Shown here: piece after piece, positions 1-10,087 of the stretch
Layout of the letters: each line of letters opens with the position of its first letter
How positions within the stretch are numbered: position 1 is the first letter of the stretch
NCBI GenBank assembly: GCA_003427395.1
Contig: BFEA01000282.1
Span: forward strand, 1,805,052 to 1,834,509
Reading direction: 5' to 3'
DNA length: 29,458 nt
From: Chara braunii
Taxonomy: Eukaryota > Streptophyta > Charophyceae > Charales > Characeae
The notes under the pieces: generated by a model
What the model saw: only the letters and a program-made list of their open reading frames with translations
The model's database searches: none
What the model was told of the DNA's origin: nothing
Program-made: the position numbers and the translations under genes

Positions 1-54
1 GGTAGTAAACATCAGAAAGATGGGTATCAGCATAGAAAGATGTATTGATGTACC

Positions 55-73
55 GTGTGTGTGAGTGTGTGTT

Positions 74-107
<34 letters not shown>
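55..107. repeat. (GT)n-(GA)n microsatellite
   Basis: A GT-rich run passes directly into a GA run. It carries no gene signal, and reading frames through it give only dipeptide repeats. Confidence 0.95.
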
Positions 108-138
108 CACTTCCATCGATAGGGTGAGCAAAATCGGA

Positions 139-180
139 GAAGAAGAAGAAGAAGAAGAAGAAAAAGCGAAGAAGAAGAAG

Positions 181-277
<97 letters not shown>

Positions 278-296
278 TCTCTCTCTCTCTCCAACT
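139..296. repeat. (GAA)n followed by (CT)n microsatellite
   Basis: An interrupted GAA/AAG triplet tract runs to about 210 and is followed at once by a long CT tract to about 290. Together they give a purine-rich arm next to a pyrimidine-rich arm on the same strand. Apparent proteins here (poly-E, poly-K, poly-SL) are translation of the repeat. Confidence 0.95.
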
Positions 297-502
297 AAGT
301 CTCTTACCTTGTTGAAGGCGGCCGTTGGCGGGCGATGGCGGGGTCACGCGCGATGGCGGACGTTAATGGGTGCCGGCGGGGTGCGTCGAAGAAGCGCGTT
401 GAAGTTGCACCGGCGGACACACTTGTTGCAAGGCAGGGAAGGGGGGACGTCGGTTTTCAGCACGGGGGAGGGAACGGGGGCCGGTAGTTCCCGCCCTCAC
501 CC

Positions 503-572
503 ATTTGAAATCGGGGCAATCTGGCCCGTCGATCTTCGAGATCGACGATCCAGATGGTGCCCGATTTCAAAT
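503..572. other. 70-nt long imperfect hairpin
   Basis: The outer arm ATTTGAAATCGGG (503-515) pairs perfectly with CCCGATTTCAAAT (560-572). ATCTGG then pairs with CCAGAT, and an inner GTCGATCT pairs with AGATCGAC around a TCG loop. About 27 base pairs are separated by two small internal loops. The shape would fit a foldback or MITE remnant or a small-RNA precursor. No flanking target duplication or mature small RNA can be shown from sequence alone. Confidence 0.7.
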
Positions 573-599
573 CGGTGAAATCGGGCCTACCTGCCCCGT

Positions 600-905
600 T
601 TTTTTTTTTTTCATGGTCCACACGGTTTATGTAGGGGGAAAAAAGGGCCCCGGCGCCATAAAAAAAAAAAAAAACCTAACCTACAGTGATGCGCTGGGGG
701 CGCCCGGTGGCCAACCGGGCGCGACAACCGGCCAGGCGGCCCGGCCCCCCCCCCGGGCGACGGCCAGGCTGCTGGGCGGCCTGGGGACCAGCACTGTTTT
801 TTTCAGATTTTTCCAAGATTTTTTTTTTTTTTTTTTTTTTTTTCGGACATACCCTGTCCGATCGGACATCCCGGACGGTCAGGGGGGTCCCGGACGTCCG
901 ATCCA
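600..905. other. homopolymer and palindrome stretch, no gene
   Basis: Poly-T and poly-A runs (601-612, 659-674, 821-843) separate GC-rich blocks. The right end carries repeated CGGAC/GTCCG boxes, including the perfect palindromes TGTCCGATCGGACA (855-868) and CGGACGTCCG (891-900). I see no gene. Confidence 0.6.
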
Positions 906-954
906 ACAACCTAGTTCCCAGGTATGTTTCCTGAGATAGTTCGATTCTGCCACT

Positions 955-2573
955 TTTTGCCTGCTTGCAGGTCTTTTCAGTAGTGACAGTAATTTGCTTC
1001 CATGAGGAATCCAGCATGATCTACAGTGATCTTGCTGAACTTTTCATAGGTCATCCCCTCTTCCTTTGTGCGGGGATATAACTGGGTGCGAAGCGGATCG
1101 GGCAAAGCTCTAGCAAAGTTGTTCAGGATCTGGCCGGTGTTAACCCATGTTCAAAGGACTGCAAAAGTTCATCCATGGTAGCCTTAAGTGCCGAAGCATT
1201 CTTCCATTTCCTGTCAGCTATGTTGAGAATTAAGGACTCAGCCCTATGCGCAAGTTTCTTATCTTTGAATCTTTCCCGAATTGCTTTGAAGAAATCTTCT
1301 ATTCGGGTCTGTTGGGAGTACTCAATCATAGTCTGACAATGCGCTTCTTTCTGCAGTGATATAGCGAAACTCGTTGCATCACCGGCCATACACGAACGTG
1401 CCATAAGGACTCTATCCCAATATGGAATCGTTTGCCCGTACAGGGAAGTTTCTACTGCAGCTTATCAGTGGAAAATGCTCTCTTCTCTCTTACCTGTGTA
1501 TGTCCATGGAACCTTCACCTTTATCTTTCTAAGCTCCTCCGCTTCTTCTTTTTGCATTCCTTTTTTTTTACCAGGGGATGTAAGCAACTTAGGTTGCAAC
1601 ACGGAGGCCCTATAGTAGCTGGGGCGGGAAACCAACCCTTTTTTCTATCTCCATCTCCATCTCTATCTCCTCCACCTCCTCCGCCGCTACGGATTATTTT
1701 CTCAATCACGGCGGGGGTAAACTTTTTGCAGATTTGCTCATCAAACTTTTCAATATATGCTTTCATATGCTGGTCTATCTCTTGGGCAAATCTTTGCAGG
1801 AAGGTGTTCCAGACCCCTTCAAATTCTAACCGACGACGCTCAATTTTTTGCACGGTCTTGTTTAACGCAACGATCTTTTGCTTGGTGTGGAGAACAATCT
1901 TAATTACGAGGGGGAGTTGTTCTTCAGTAGCTGTTTGTTTCTCTTTTTGTTATCGTAATTCATGTTGCAATCTTTCCCACTCTGCTTGCATTTTTCTCTT
2001 TTCTTCCATTTCTTGCCTTTTTGCTGCCAACATTTTATTATGCAACTCGGGCTGCTTTTCTTCCAACAAAAGTTCTTTCTCTGCTTCATCTTTAACTGCA
2101 GCCAATTTTGCAATAAAGTAATCTTTCTCCTCGTCTGTTTCCACAACCATTTCACCTTTATATCCATACTGCTCGAACCAGTCCAATGCTTCTATCTGCA
2201 TAGAATTTCTGCTAGACTGGCTACGGTCTCCTCTTTCAGTCCGATGTCTGATTAACTTTTCCCCTTCGTCCTCACGTTCTTCTTCTTCTTCAATAAGCTT
2301 CAACTCTTCCTGCAACTGTTTTTCCATCTTCTCTTCTAATTCTTTTTTTATTATTTTTTCCTCTACTTGGACTTTCTTCTTTACTTCTTCTTCTTTCTGT
2401 TTCTTTTTCTTTTCTTTTTCTTTCTTCTTCTCGGCCAGGCGGCGATCTACCTCAGTCTGCTCTGCGGCAGAGAGTTCGGTCTTCACCTTTCCCGATTTCA
2501 TCATCATACTGGAGGTGCACATCCTCCTGAAGCTTTCTTCTTGCTCTTCAATAAACTTCAACTCTTGCTGCAA
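955..2573 (-). pseudogene. broken Gag gene of LTR element 0 (Ty3/gypsy-like)
   Basis: Gag would form the retrotransposon particle. Reading leftwards on the minus strand, a Lys/Glu-rich coiled-coil N-terminal half (2573-1950) precedes a Gly/Asp-rich linker (about 1620-1690) and a Gag-like core. The core is in pieces. A segment near 1560-1490 includes VPWTYTGKREES. It continues across two adjacent stops (about 1458-1463) into the open block 1404-1123, which includes LAHRAESLILNIADRKW. The frame then shifts near 1123-1140 to a segment containing ILNNFARALPDPLRTQLYP, and a TGA follows a CHY motif near 970. I see at least two frameshifts (one beside the poly-T at 1561-1569) and several stops. No protease or RT follows to the left, so pol is lost, replaced or outside the window. 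The family assignment rests on Gag style and on the primer site and LTR upstream. Confidence 0.72.
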
Positions 2574-2800
2574 CCGTTTTTACGTCTTCTTTTTTAATTC
2601 TTTTTTTATTCTTTTTTCCTCTACTTGGACTTCCTTCTTTACTTCTTCCTCTTTCCGTTTTTTTTTTTTTTTTTTTTTTTTTTCTTCCTCTCGACCAGGC
2701 GGCAATCTACCTTAGCCTGCTCTGCAGTAAAGAGTCCGCGCTTCACCTTTCTGGATTTCATCATCATACTGGAGGTGCACATCATCCCGAAGCCAAGAGT
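2283..2800. repeat. about 260-bp imperfect tandem duplication in the Gag N-terminal region
   Basis: The stretch from about 2283 to 2540 recurs at about 2541-2800 with an offset of 258-260. The landmark TCATCATACTGGAGGTGCAC occurs at 2501-2520 and again at 2761-2780, and CTCTACTTGGACT also occurs twice. The copies differ by substitutions and homopolymer lengths, so this duplication is older than the exact ones elsewhere in the window. On the minus strand it repeats the Lys/Glu coiled-coil segment and the CTSSMMMKS motif. Confidence 0.85.
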
Positions 2801-3507
2801 GAAGAAAAGTTGGAATAGTGGCCCCAAAAGAATAGACAATGCCACCATCCCATATGGGGTAGTCATCCATGGTGGAACAATCACAAGGGTACCTCCACTC
2901 CCCCACCAAGTAGACCCCCCCCAGCTCCTAATTAATCTATCTTAGATGGTTGGAATCTGGCCGATTTTTTTTATTTTTTTTTTCCTTCCCCTTTCCGCTG
3001 CCCGGGTAGCCTTCTTTCTCTCAAGATTGTTGATTGATTGGACTGAATGCAGATTCACACACAGCAGGATGTCGTTGCAGTTCAGTTCCAATTTCGCCAG
3101 GACTAATATTTCCTAGATTCTTTCACAATCTAACTCTGCAGCATGACTTGAGCCCAAAACTAATCCAGTCCTCCTTCAGACTTCACTACCAGTCTACAAT
3201 GATGGCTAGACCAGACAGCAACAGCGACCACCAGTGACTTTGGAAAGGTACCACCCACACACACATTCAGCATGCAATCAGGTCTTAGGGGGCAGGCGAG
3301 CCTCTCTGATATGACGTCCGTCGATGAAGCTCCACATACACTCCACGCTCCAGCGCTGCTCCAATCAGGTACGTAATTTTCCACTCAAGCCCCTTCTTCT
3401 TCGACATTCTTCCTTCCAGATCCCACATCACTTTCTCTCCTCTTCCAAACTTCTCTTCTCGCCGGCCTTATGCTTGCCAGCGAACTCCAGTGAGTGTAAC
3501 GAGTGCA
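2801..3507 (-). other. leader of element 0, no gene seen
   Basis: This stretch lies between the duplicated Gag N-terminal region and the primer-binding site. It has no open frame with recognisable content. By position it is the untranslated leader of element 0, possibly with the true Gag start near its left edge (a 2884 minus-strand frame runs into the CTSSMMMKS copy). Confidence 0.5.
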
Positions 3508-3519
3508 GCTTCGATACCA
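3508..3519 (-). promoter_or_regulatory. primer-binding site of element 0 (initiator tRNA-Met type)
   Basis: The minus strand reads TGGTATCGAAGC, close to the plant-type initiator tRNA-Met primer site TGGTATCAGAGC. It lies 3 nt from an LTR edge that reads TGCAATGAG on the plus strand. The arrangement copies that of element 1 at 14109-14124, including the 3-nt spacer, which supports the call. Confidence 0.75.
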
Positions 3520-3522
3520 ATT

Positions 3523-4531
3523 TGCAATGAGCCTCAAAGCTCACCACACGGTGGAGTGCTCTCACTGGCATGCATGTCACACATTGCACTTAGAGAATAT
3601 GTGTAGTAGACCAGATAGTGCAGCTCAATTATCATAACCAGGTTTTAATGAGAGGATCAAGAGTTCAACTGTCTAGTGCTCAACAGGTTTACAAGTCTTC
3701 TTCAATCATCAAGAGTCTCGGCATCTGCGCTCATCGGGCTTGTTATCAACACCAAGTTGAGCACTCTTCAGGTAAGTATCTAACATGGCTCACTCTCTCT
3801 CCCTCTTATCGTACTCTCACTTGATGGTTCTGGTCTTCATTCTTCACAGTCTTCTTCTTCTCTCACATGCGCACTCACTACTACTAACACACACATGATG
3901 ATCAACTCTGAATACAACTCACACTACTACTACTAACTACTAACTACATTGCCTCCTAGTGCTGGTGCAGCTATGGTTGCCTTCTTCCCTGCCAACGCCC
4001 ACCTTCCCTCTCTCTCATCTCACTCAGCGCTGTTCTCTGGCAAAGCGCAGCACCCTCACATCTGGCGCACAAGTGCACTGGCACTTCCATGCTCTCATGC
4101 GAATGAGCATCTGCGGAAATGGGAGGCTGGCCAGTCTTTTGTAGTGTTGGACTGGTCTTGGTGGGCCAGCCTCTGGCCGAATTCCCTGGTACCGCATACC
4201 CACTGCCTGTTTGTTGCGAAGTGTGAGTCCCAGTACCTTTCCCATGGTCTGCTGCTGCTGTGGCCTTTCCGGCCTGCCTTTTGAACTTCTAGTCTAACTC
4301 AAGACTTGACCTCTGGGACTGTGACTAAACTGGGCTTGCGACCTTTGACTATCTGCTGAAGAGACGTGACCCCTACTCAGCCTCAAATTTGACTGTTCGC
4401 ACAGGACCGGAGTGTGACTTTTGCAAAATGACTTTTCATTTCAGTCTGGACGCGACATTTGCCTCAGGGAAACTTGTCTTTTGAAATGCTGACTGGGCCC
4501 CTTCATGTTGGGGTCGTGATTCGGGGTGTTA
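3523..4531 (-). mobile_element. 5' LTR of element 0
   Basis: The inner edge (TGCA on the plus strand, so the LTR ends in CA on the minus strand) is fixed by the primer-binding site. The outer edge is placed where the minus strand reads TAACACCCCGAATCACGACC (about 4512-4531), like the common TGTAACACCCCG start of plant LTRs but with a damaged TG. The length would be about 1.0 kb. No second copy lies in the window, so this edge is an estimate. No gene is seen inside. Confidence 0.5.
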
Positions 4532-4533
4532 AT

Positions 4534-5182
4534 CGTAAAAACCCTTTTAATGCAGGCTCATAATACAAATATCAACAAACCAAACAGGCAAAAAAAAATG
4601 GAAAAAACAAAACTCAAAAGCACTATAAAACTTGGTTGTTTTTCCGGCCCCCTGGGCACCCAACTTGTGCCCAGATACACACCCAGGTGCCAGGCCGGGC
4701 ATGACCCCCGGGCAGGGTTCCGGGCAGCTCCGGCACAAAAAAAAAAAAACGAAAGTAAAAACATTCCAAAAACAAAATATGTTGTGTATAATTGCAATGC
4801 AAACAACTTTTGGCCGAGGGTCACATCAGAATTCCTCACTAAATCGAAGATAAAAAAGAAAATAAGAAAATCACACCAAGGCACCCCCTCTAAAACCTCC
4901 TTAGCCCCTTTAAAACAAATTTATACCCCCCTTCCCCCCCTCGACAGCCAACTCTCAAAAGATGAAAAGAGCCTGGATTTGCTGTCCTCTGGGAGGGCGC
5001 AGAAAGGCTCTTTTTTTTTTTTTAGAGCATGCTGCTGCATGCTGCGCCTGCACAAGGGCCCCAGTTGCGGGCCCCGACGGTTGCTGAGGGCCCCCCAGGC
5101 CGCACGCCATCCAGCACGCGCCCTGGAGGCCCACGGCGGCCCTCTAGACCGCAGGCATAGGGTGAGGCAGCACTCCCTCAAT
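4534..5182. other. non-coding spacer
   Basis: There is A-rich and C-rich sequence with short homopolymers (poly-A at about 4737-4750, poly-T at about 5011-5022) and a GC-rich stretch at about 5040-5170. No open frame has recognisable content. Part of this may be the U3 end of the split LTR to the right, but I could not find its start. Confidence 0.4.
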
Positions 5183-5184
5183 AT

Positions 5185-5231
<47 letters not shown>
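5183..5231. repeat. (TTTA)n microsatellite
   Basis: About twelve tandem TTTA units occur without interruption. Confidence 0.97.
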
Positions 5232-5503
5232 TGTGATGTGCTGTGCTACTTTCGTCGGTTGAGGCATCGTTTCGGACTTGCAGTCCCCAAGGCATGGCCT
5301 TGGGCTGGGTGCACAAGACGCAGGGCTGAAACAGGCCCAGGCGCTTTTTGGCACCCTGCTGCATCCGAACGCAGGGCCGAAACAGGCCCAGGTGCATTTG
5401 GCGCCCTGCTGCACCAGCAGCACGGTCTGGGCCCCGGTAGGGACCTCCACCGTGCAGGCTGTTCTAGGCCACACAGCAGGTTACCCAGTAGGGCCCAGTG
5501 CAC

Positions 5504-5510
5504 TATATAG
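5504..5510 (+). promoter_or_regulatory. TATA-like box of the split LTR
   Basis: TATATAG is followed by CTGGGCC. The element-2 LTR has TACTTAAG before the same CTGGGCC at about 20099-20112, so the position is shared but the box is weaker there. Confidence 0.4.
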
Positions 5511-5746
5511 CTGGGCCTCACGCTGGGCAGGGGGACAGTGCGGTCGCTCACTTCTTGAGCGACACGCTGCTGGATGGAGGCTGCACTATGCTATTCCAGT
5601 GCTGCGCTGCTGAGCAGGAGAGGCTCACGGGGTAGAGAGAGAGGCGGAGGCCTACCTGCAGCAGTGGACTTGCCTGGCGGCATAGCTGGGACTCCGCGCG
5701 GTACCTGCACAGGACGACGAAATAGCACGACAGCAGCTACCCGCAG

Positions 5747-5852
5747 GTGAGACAGCGAGGAGGACGACATCTTCTTCTTCCTCCTTGCCCCTCCATCTCC
5801 TCTCTCTCTCTCTCCCTCTTCCTCCTTGCTCCTCCTCCATCTTCTTCTTCAG
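5747..5852 (+). other. intron-like segment in the split LTR
   Basis: The donor GCAG/GTGAGA is followed by a CTTCTTC/CTCC-rich pyrimidine tract and the acceptor CTTCTTCAG. The length is 106 nt. It occupies the same place as the GTAAGT...CTT...CAG segment of LTR2. Splicing is inferred, not shown. Confidence 0.45.
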
Positions 5853-5997
5853 ATACGAGTGGGAGAGGCTAGTGGCAGAGGATATTGGCAGGGGTTACGG
5901 TGGGCATGTTGCCCAGGATCTGATTCGACATTTCTGAGGCAGACATTGATTGGGACATCGGCAATGGACTAATTTGGACTCGCTATTGCGATCTTGG

Positions 5998-6143
5998 CCT
6001 CCTCCCTCGCCTCCATCTTCGTCCTTCCTCTCCCTCCATCCCTCGTCTAGGTATCTCCCCATGTGCGTGTACCAGGAGGGACCTTTCTTCAAGATCCTCC
6101 TCCCTCGCCTCCATCTTCGTCCTTCCTCTCCCTCCATCCCTCG
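5998..6143. repeat. 98-bp tandem duplication at the insertion site
   Basis: The unit starting CCTCCTCCCTCGCC begins at 5998 and again at 6096. The second copy is interrupted at 6143 by element 1 and resumes at 15168 with TCTAGGTATCTCC, matching the first copy. Confidence 0.9.
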
Positions 6144-7183
6144 TGCAAGGAACATGAATATGGACGAAGCACAGAAATCCAGAATGCAAAATCACACTGA
6201 AGCCCAAGTAGTCAAAGCCAAAGCAGATAGCACAATGGAACCGAGTAGCCATCCAATTGGGAATGATACAGAAGAATCGTGAGTCAATGTCCATGCCCTA
6301 CAGGGCAACACCAACAGCATAACCCAACGTAGCTCTCTCTCATGAATGGCGCCAGGCGCCCTATCTACTCTACAGACTAAGGCTACAACTACAGCAATGA
6401 AAGCAACCAGACAACTTGACTACCAGCGAGTGATGATGTCAACACCAATGCTGACCTCCACCTCCACCAGGTACGTGTCCTCTTCACCCACACTCTTCCC
6501 TGTTACCCACACAACGCCCTTCACCTCTGAAGAACCACCTTCGCCCTTCACCCCTCTGCGCCCTCTGCAGCCCGGCCATGGTCGCCAAGCGCCCGGTATG
6601 CAGGCAGCGCCCTACCGCCTAGCGCTAGCCTGCGTCCCTCAGCTTTAGCGCAGCGCAGCATGCATGCAACGCAGCAGCGTGCCGGCCTTGCTCGCAATGG
6701 CCAAGATCCCTGCCCACTCGCCCTGCTTGCCTATATGCCAGTGCTGCGTGTGGGCGGCGTCCCTTCAACCTGCGTCTGGGCCTCAGTGGCTAAACGCAGG
6801 CCCGATACAGTTGAGGCCCGGGCAATGCAGTTGCACCTCTTTCATCAAGGCCTGCGGCCAGGTTCAGACAGTGGGCCGATTTCCCTTTGGCATTTTTGGC
6901 CTCTCTACCCAGCATGCATTGTCGGCCTCACATTCAGATGCCCAGGGCCTAACTAACTCAGAAGTCCTGGGGTCTCCGCATTTGCAGAGATACGAGACTC
7001 GTGCACTCCAACCAACTGGCGTGCTGCAACTGTATGGACCCCACTTCGTGAAATGTCTGCATTGAGGGTTCTTGTTGATTTGCTGGCCCGCCTTCACTTA
7101 GGGCGGGCACGAGGCTTGCTGGGGCCTTAGCCCAGAACATGTACATCATGGCAAGGCCCCCACTTGAGGGCTCGTTCCTCACA
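6144..7183 (-). repeat. 3' LTR of element 1
   Basis: Plus-strand ends are TGCAAGG and CCTCACA. It matches 14124-15163 without indels at about 97% identity by hand count. A stem GCCCGCC/GGCGGGC with loop TTCACTTAG lies at 7086-7108. Open frames inside it are echoed in the other LTR because the sequence is repeated, and show no coding signal. Confidence 0.96.
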
Positions 7184-7198
7184 TTCCATCCCCCTTAG
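7184..7198 (-). promoter_or_regulatory. polypurine tract of element 1
   Basis: The minus strand reads CTAAGGGGGATGGAA immediately before the LTR start TGTGAGG. This is the expected site and composition for the plus-strand DNA primer left by RNase H. Confidence 0.85.
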
Positions 7199-7220
7199 CC
7201 TCGAACGTCCGCTAAGATGT

Positions 7221-7793
7221 TTACTTCGCAGGTGCCTTCCCTTTCAGCTTCCTTTCATATTCTGCCACCACCTGAGGAGCTGTCTCAATCAGTTCCTCTC
7301 TGGTGAACCACCGATCTTCTTTGGGATCCGTGTGATGCCTGAATCTGACGCGATATTCTCTCTTGGGTTTAGAAGGTCTTCCTCGACCCAGCGGTTTTGC
7401 AACAGGCATGTCCCTGTGATCCACAATGTCGTCGATGTCGACTTGTCCATCCATGGTTGGGGGCAACATTGATCTCCTGGAAGGGAATTGATCAGTCTCA
7501 GCGAAAGGTGCAAGCTTTGAGGCATGAAAGACTGGGTGAGTGCGTAGGTGTCCAGGGACACGAATGACATATGTGGGACCATCCAACTCATCTCCCACTA
7601 CATCCAAGACTTCCCAGGGACCAAAGTACTGAGGCATTAGTTTGCGAGATATTCTGAACTCCTGTCCTAACTCACTAGCCTTGACCCAGATACGTTCCCC
7701 TACCTGAAATGTGGACAGTCTGCGATCTTGATTCTCAGAAGAAATCATGGCTTGCTGAGCCTTCTTCGTATGTTCAACAACCTCTTGCAGCAA
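7221..7793 (-). CDS. element 1 integrase C-terminus with GPY/F-like motif and chromodomain-like tail (fragment)
   Basis: This open block of 190 codons is the last part of pol. The motif SRKLMPQYFGPWEVL (residues about 49-63) is the GPY/F-like module, and HPVFHASKLAPF follows. Residues about 118-180, including REYRVRFRHHTDPKEDRW, fit a chromodomain-like tail, which in chromoviruses helps to target integration to chromatin. The frame is offset from the integrase core upstream by a one-base indel near 7795-7805, so the listed start is only where the frame opens. It ends in TAA just before the polypurine tract. Family assignment is firm. The chromodomain call is moderate because its aromatic cage is not clear by eye. 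Confidence 0.85.
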   Translation of the reverse strand: MLQEVVEHTKKAQQAMISSENQDRRLSTFQVGERIWVKASELGQEFRISRKLMPQYFGPWEVLDVVGDELDGPTYVIRVPGHLRTHPVFHASKLAPFAETDQFPSRRSMLPPTMDGQVDIDDIVDHRDMPVAKPLGRGRPSKPKREYRVRFRHHTDPKEDRWFTREELIETAPQVVAEYERKLKGKAPAK

Positions 7794-8199
7794 CTTTTAC
7801 ATTGCACACCGCATTCAAGTGTGCCTGGGGTTGCAGCGGTTTGGTTTTCAGGTAGGAGAAGTCTAGTGCTGATCTAGGCTTCCAACCTAAGTGCAGCTGG
7901 TTAGGACTAACGCCAGTACTGCTATGTATAGCATTGTTGTACAGGCTGGCGATGAGAGGTATCTGCTCATCCCAATCATCCTGGCTGGGCTTGATGTAAT
8001 GCCTCAACAAGTGTTGTACAACTCTATTCATTTGTTTGGCCTGTCCGTTGGCTTCGGGATGATTCCCTGAAGTCATCTGAAGTTGACTGCCCATATGTTC
8101 CGCAGTCTTCTTCCACAACTCACTTGTGAAGCGGACGTCTCGGTCACTAATGATGGTCTTTGGTAAACCAAAGTCCCTTACCCAGTTGTCCTTGAACAA
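7774..8199 (-). pseudogene. element 1 integrase catalytic core, second half (fragment)
   Basis: This block follows the frameshift at 8221-8240 and contains the second catalytic Asp in IISDRDVRF (residue 19). HPEANGQAKQMNR follows, where the third catalytic residue should be Glu. With the D,D(35)E spacing counted from Asp19, the position is residue 55, a Lys encoded by AAA (8035-8037), one transition from GAA. The first Asp lies in the upstream block. The block ends at a frameshift into the C-terminal block. As written, the enzyme would be both truncated and inactive. Confidence 0.88.
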
Positions 8200-8220
8200 C
8201 TTGATGACGTATTTTGTCCT

Positions 8221-8240
8221 GGCTGTCTCTGGCTGTCTCT
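8221..8240. repeat. 10-bp exact tandem duplication that frameshifts integrase 1
   Basis: GGCTGTCTCT occurs twice back to back. Removing one unit would put the two integrase blocks in the same frame, so this duplication explains the frame change between 8261 and 8199. Confidence 0.9.
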
Positions 8241-8260
8241 GGCATTGGTACTAGTCTAGC

Positions 8261-9886
8261 TTACTTGGTGAATTGGTCGATGATGACGAAAATGTGCTTC
8301 TTACCACTCTTGCTGGTCACTAGGGTGTCCATGAAATCCATGGAAACACTCAATCCTGGACCATCAGGAATAGGTAAAGGCTTCAACAACCCAAGCGGTG
8401 CTTGAGTTCGCAGTTTGTCCCGTTGACAGACTTGACAGGTCTCAACATACTTCTTTGCGTCATCTAGCATTCTGGGCCACCAAAATCGTTGTACTAAGTT
8501 AGCACTCGTCTTCTTGTAGCCAAAGTGCCCAGTTGCGTTATGACATTCGCCTAGAAATAAACTACGCAACTGTTCACTAGATGGAACTACCAATCTCTTT
8601 ATTCCGGCCTTATCAAGATAGAGTAGCCCGTCCACCATCACAAACTCACTTTCAATGGCCTTGTCTTTTGCCTGAAGTTTGCGGATGATGTCCATCGTGA
8701 CAGGGTCTTCCTGATAGGCTCCCACCAATGATTGAATTACTTTATTAGATACGCCAAAGTCAGAAACTAGCGGACCTAGGTAGTCTGCTCTACGGGATAG
8801 CGCGTCTGCAACCTTGTTGTACTCTCCCTTCAGGTACTCAAGCTTGAAGTCATATTGGTCTATGACCTCAATCCATCGCTTGAGTGCATCAGAAAGAGCC
8901 GGTTGAGTCTTGATCCATTTGAGGGTCTGATGATCAGTCCTCAGATAGAAGAACCTTCCCAAAAGGAAGTGTCTCCAATTGACAAGTGCCTTGTAGAGAG
9001 CATAGAGTTCCCTTTCGTAGGTGGACTTACCCAACTTCTTGGATGGCATCTTCTTACTCATGTACTCAATCGGTCTCAACTTTTTCCTATCCTGCCGAGC
9101 CAGCACTACGCCAATGCCGTATTGGCTTGCGTCAGTGGTCACTATGAATGGCTTTTGTGGATCGGGAACCATGAGGACCTCATGATTCATGAGTGCATGC
9201 TTCAATCTCTTGGAAGCACCCTCGCACTCATCACTCCAGTCCCACGGTGTGTCAAGTCGAGTTAGATCAGTCAAAGGAAAGGCGACTGTAGAATAGTTCT
9301 TTACGAAGTTCCTATAGTAGCCGCACATTCCTAAGAATGATCTGACCTCAGTGACGGTCTGAGGTCGTGGCCAGTCTCGAATACTAGCCACCTTCGCATC
9401 TTCCGGCCTAATCCCCTCCGTGGATACTTCATGACCCAAGTATAGTATCTTAGTGCGGCCAAACTCGCACTTCTCTAAGTTGACCTTATACTTGTGCTGT
9501 CGCAGGAGTGAGAGTACCTTCTCAACATGTTGTGCGTGCTCCTCGGCAAACTTGCTAAAGATAAGAATGTCGTCTAAGTAGACCACGACAAACTTATCTA
9601 AATGGTCATGGAAGATCCGATTCATAGCGTGCTGGAATGTACCCCGCGCATTACAAAGACCGAAAGGCATCACAACAAACTCATACAAACCATATCTAGT
9701 CTGAAAAGTTGTCTTGTGTTGGTCCTCGGGTCTTATTGAGATATGATGATATTTGGATTTCAAGTCTATCTTGCTATAGTACTTGCATCCCTGCACCCTA
9801 TCCAATAGGTCGTCTATGCGAGGTAGAGGCTCTGCGTTCTTCACAGTGATGGCATTGAGGCCTCTATAGTCAATGCACATCCTCAA
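8261..9886 (-). CDS. element 1 RT - RNase H - integrase N-terminus (long open block)
   Basis: These 541 codons are the best-preserved coding block in the window. RT copies element RNA into [11 protein letters not shown] (residues 4-11), [10 protein letters not shown] (38-47) and the catalytic YLDD (103-106) are present. The usual SGY after the first Asp motif reads SKY. RNase H follows with TTDAS (Asp252), YEREL (Glu about 291-293), RTDHQ (Asp318) and VADALSRR (Asp361). The integrase zinc domain has H449, H454, C484 and C487, and the first catalytic Asp is Asp517 in SMDFMD. The true frame continues upstream in the same phase through TGA at 9980-9982 and TGA at 10088-10090 into protease, so the listed start is not a real start. 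It ends with TAA after IDQFTK, one C-to-T step from CAA. Confidence 0.93.
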   Translation of the reverse strand: MRMCIDYRGLNAITVKNAEPLPRIDDLLDRVQGCKYYSKIDLKSKYHHISIRPEDQHKTTFQTRYGLYEFVVMPFGLCNARGTFQHAMNRIFHDHLDKFVVVYLDDILIFSKFAEEHAQHVEKVLSLLRQHKYKVNLEKCEFGRTKILYLGHEVSTEGIRPEDAKVASIRDWPRPQTVTEVRSFLGMCGYYRNFVKNYSTVAFPLTDLTRLDTPWDWSDECEGASKRLKHALMNHEVLMVPDPQKPFIVTTDASQYGIGVVLARQDRKKLRPIEYMSKKMPSKKLGKSTYERELYALYKALVNWRHFLLGRFFYLRTDHQTLKWIKTQPALSDALKRWIEVIDQYDFKLEYLKGEYNKVADALSRRADYLGPLVSDFGVSNKVIQSLVGAYQEDPVTMDIIRKLQAKDKAIESEFVMVDGLLYLDKAGIKRLVVPSSEQLRSLFLGECHNATGHFGYKKTSANLVQRFWWPRMLDDAKKYVETCQVCQRDKLRTQAPLGLLKPLPIPDGPGLSVSMDFMDTLVTSKSGKKHIFVIIDQFTK

Positions 9887-10087
9887 AGTACCCCCTTTCT
9901 TCGGTACGAATAGAACAGGTGATCCGTAAGGGGAAGTACTAGGCCGAATCCAACCCTTCTCTGTCAGCTCCTTAAGCTGTCACCGAAGTTCATCTAACTC
10001 GGCGGGGGCCATCCTATAGATCCCTCCCTTTGGGGTCTTACTCCCTGGAATGATTTCTATAGCGTGGACGACTTCCCTTTCAACAAC

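Larger units (their letters stand above)
5240..6143 (+). mobile_element. left part of a diverged LTR split by element 1
   Basis: This region shares with the element-2 LTR, in the same order: a TATA-like box before AGCTGGGCC, a CATAGCTGGG segment, CGGTACCTGCA, an intron-like donor, a CTT-rich tract, a CAG acceptor, and the motif CTCCCCATGTG before a hairpin. Overall similarity is patchy, so it is a related family and not a copy of LTR2. Its right end is cut by element 1 and resumes at 15164. Its left end was not found. Confidence 0.6.

Noticed and set aside
27-347. Glu/Arg- and Ser/Leu-rich open frames on both strands
   Set aside because: They are translations of the GA, GAA and CT microsatellites and have no non-repetitive content.
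6346-7065. Open frames inside LTR1, repeated at 14326-15045
   Set aside because: They occur twice only because the LTR is duplicated. The two copies differ by substitutions that change amino acids freely, and no domain is visible.
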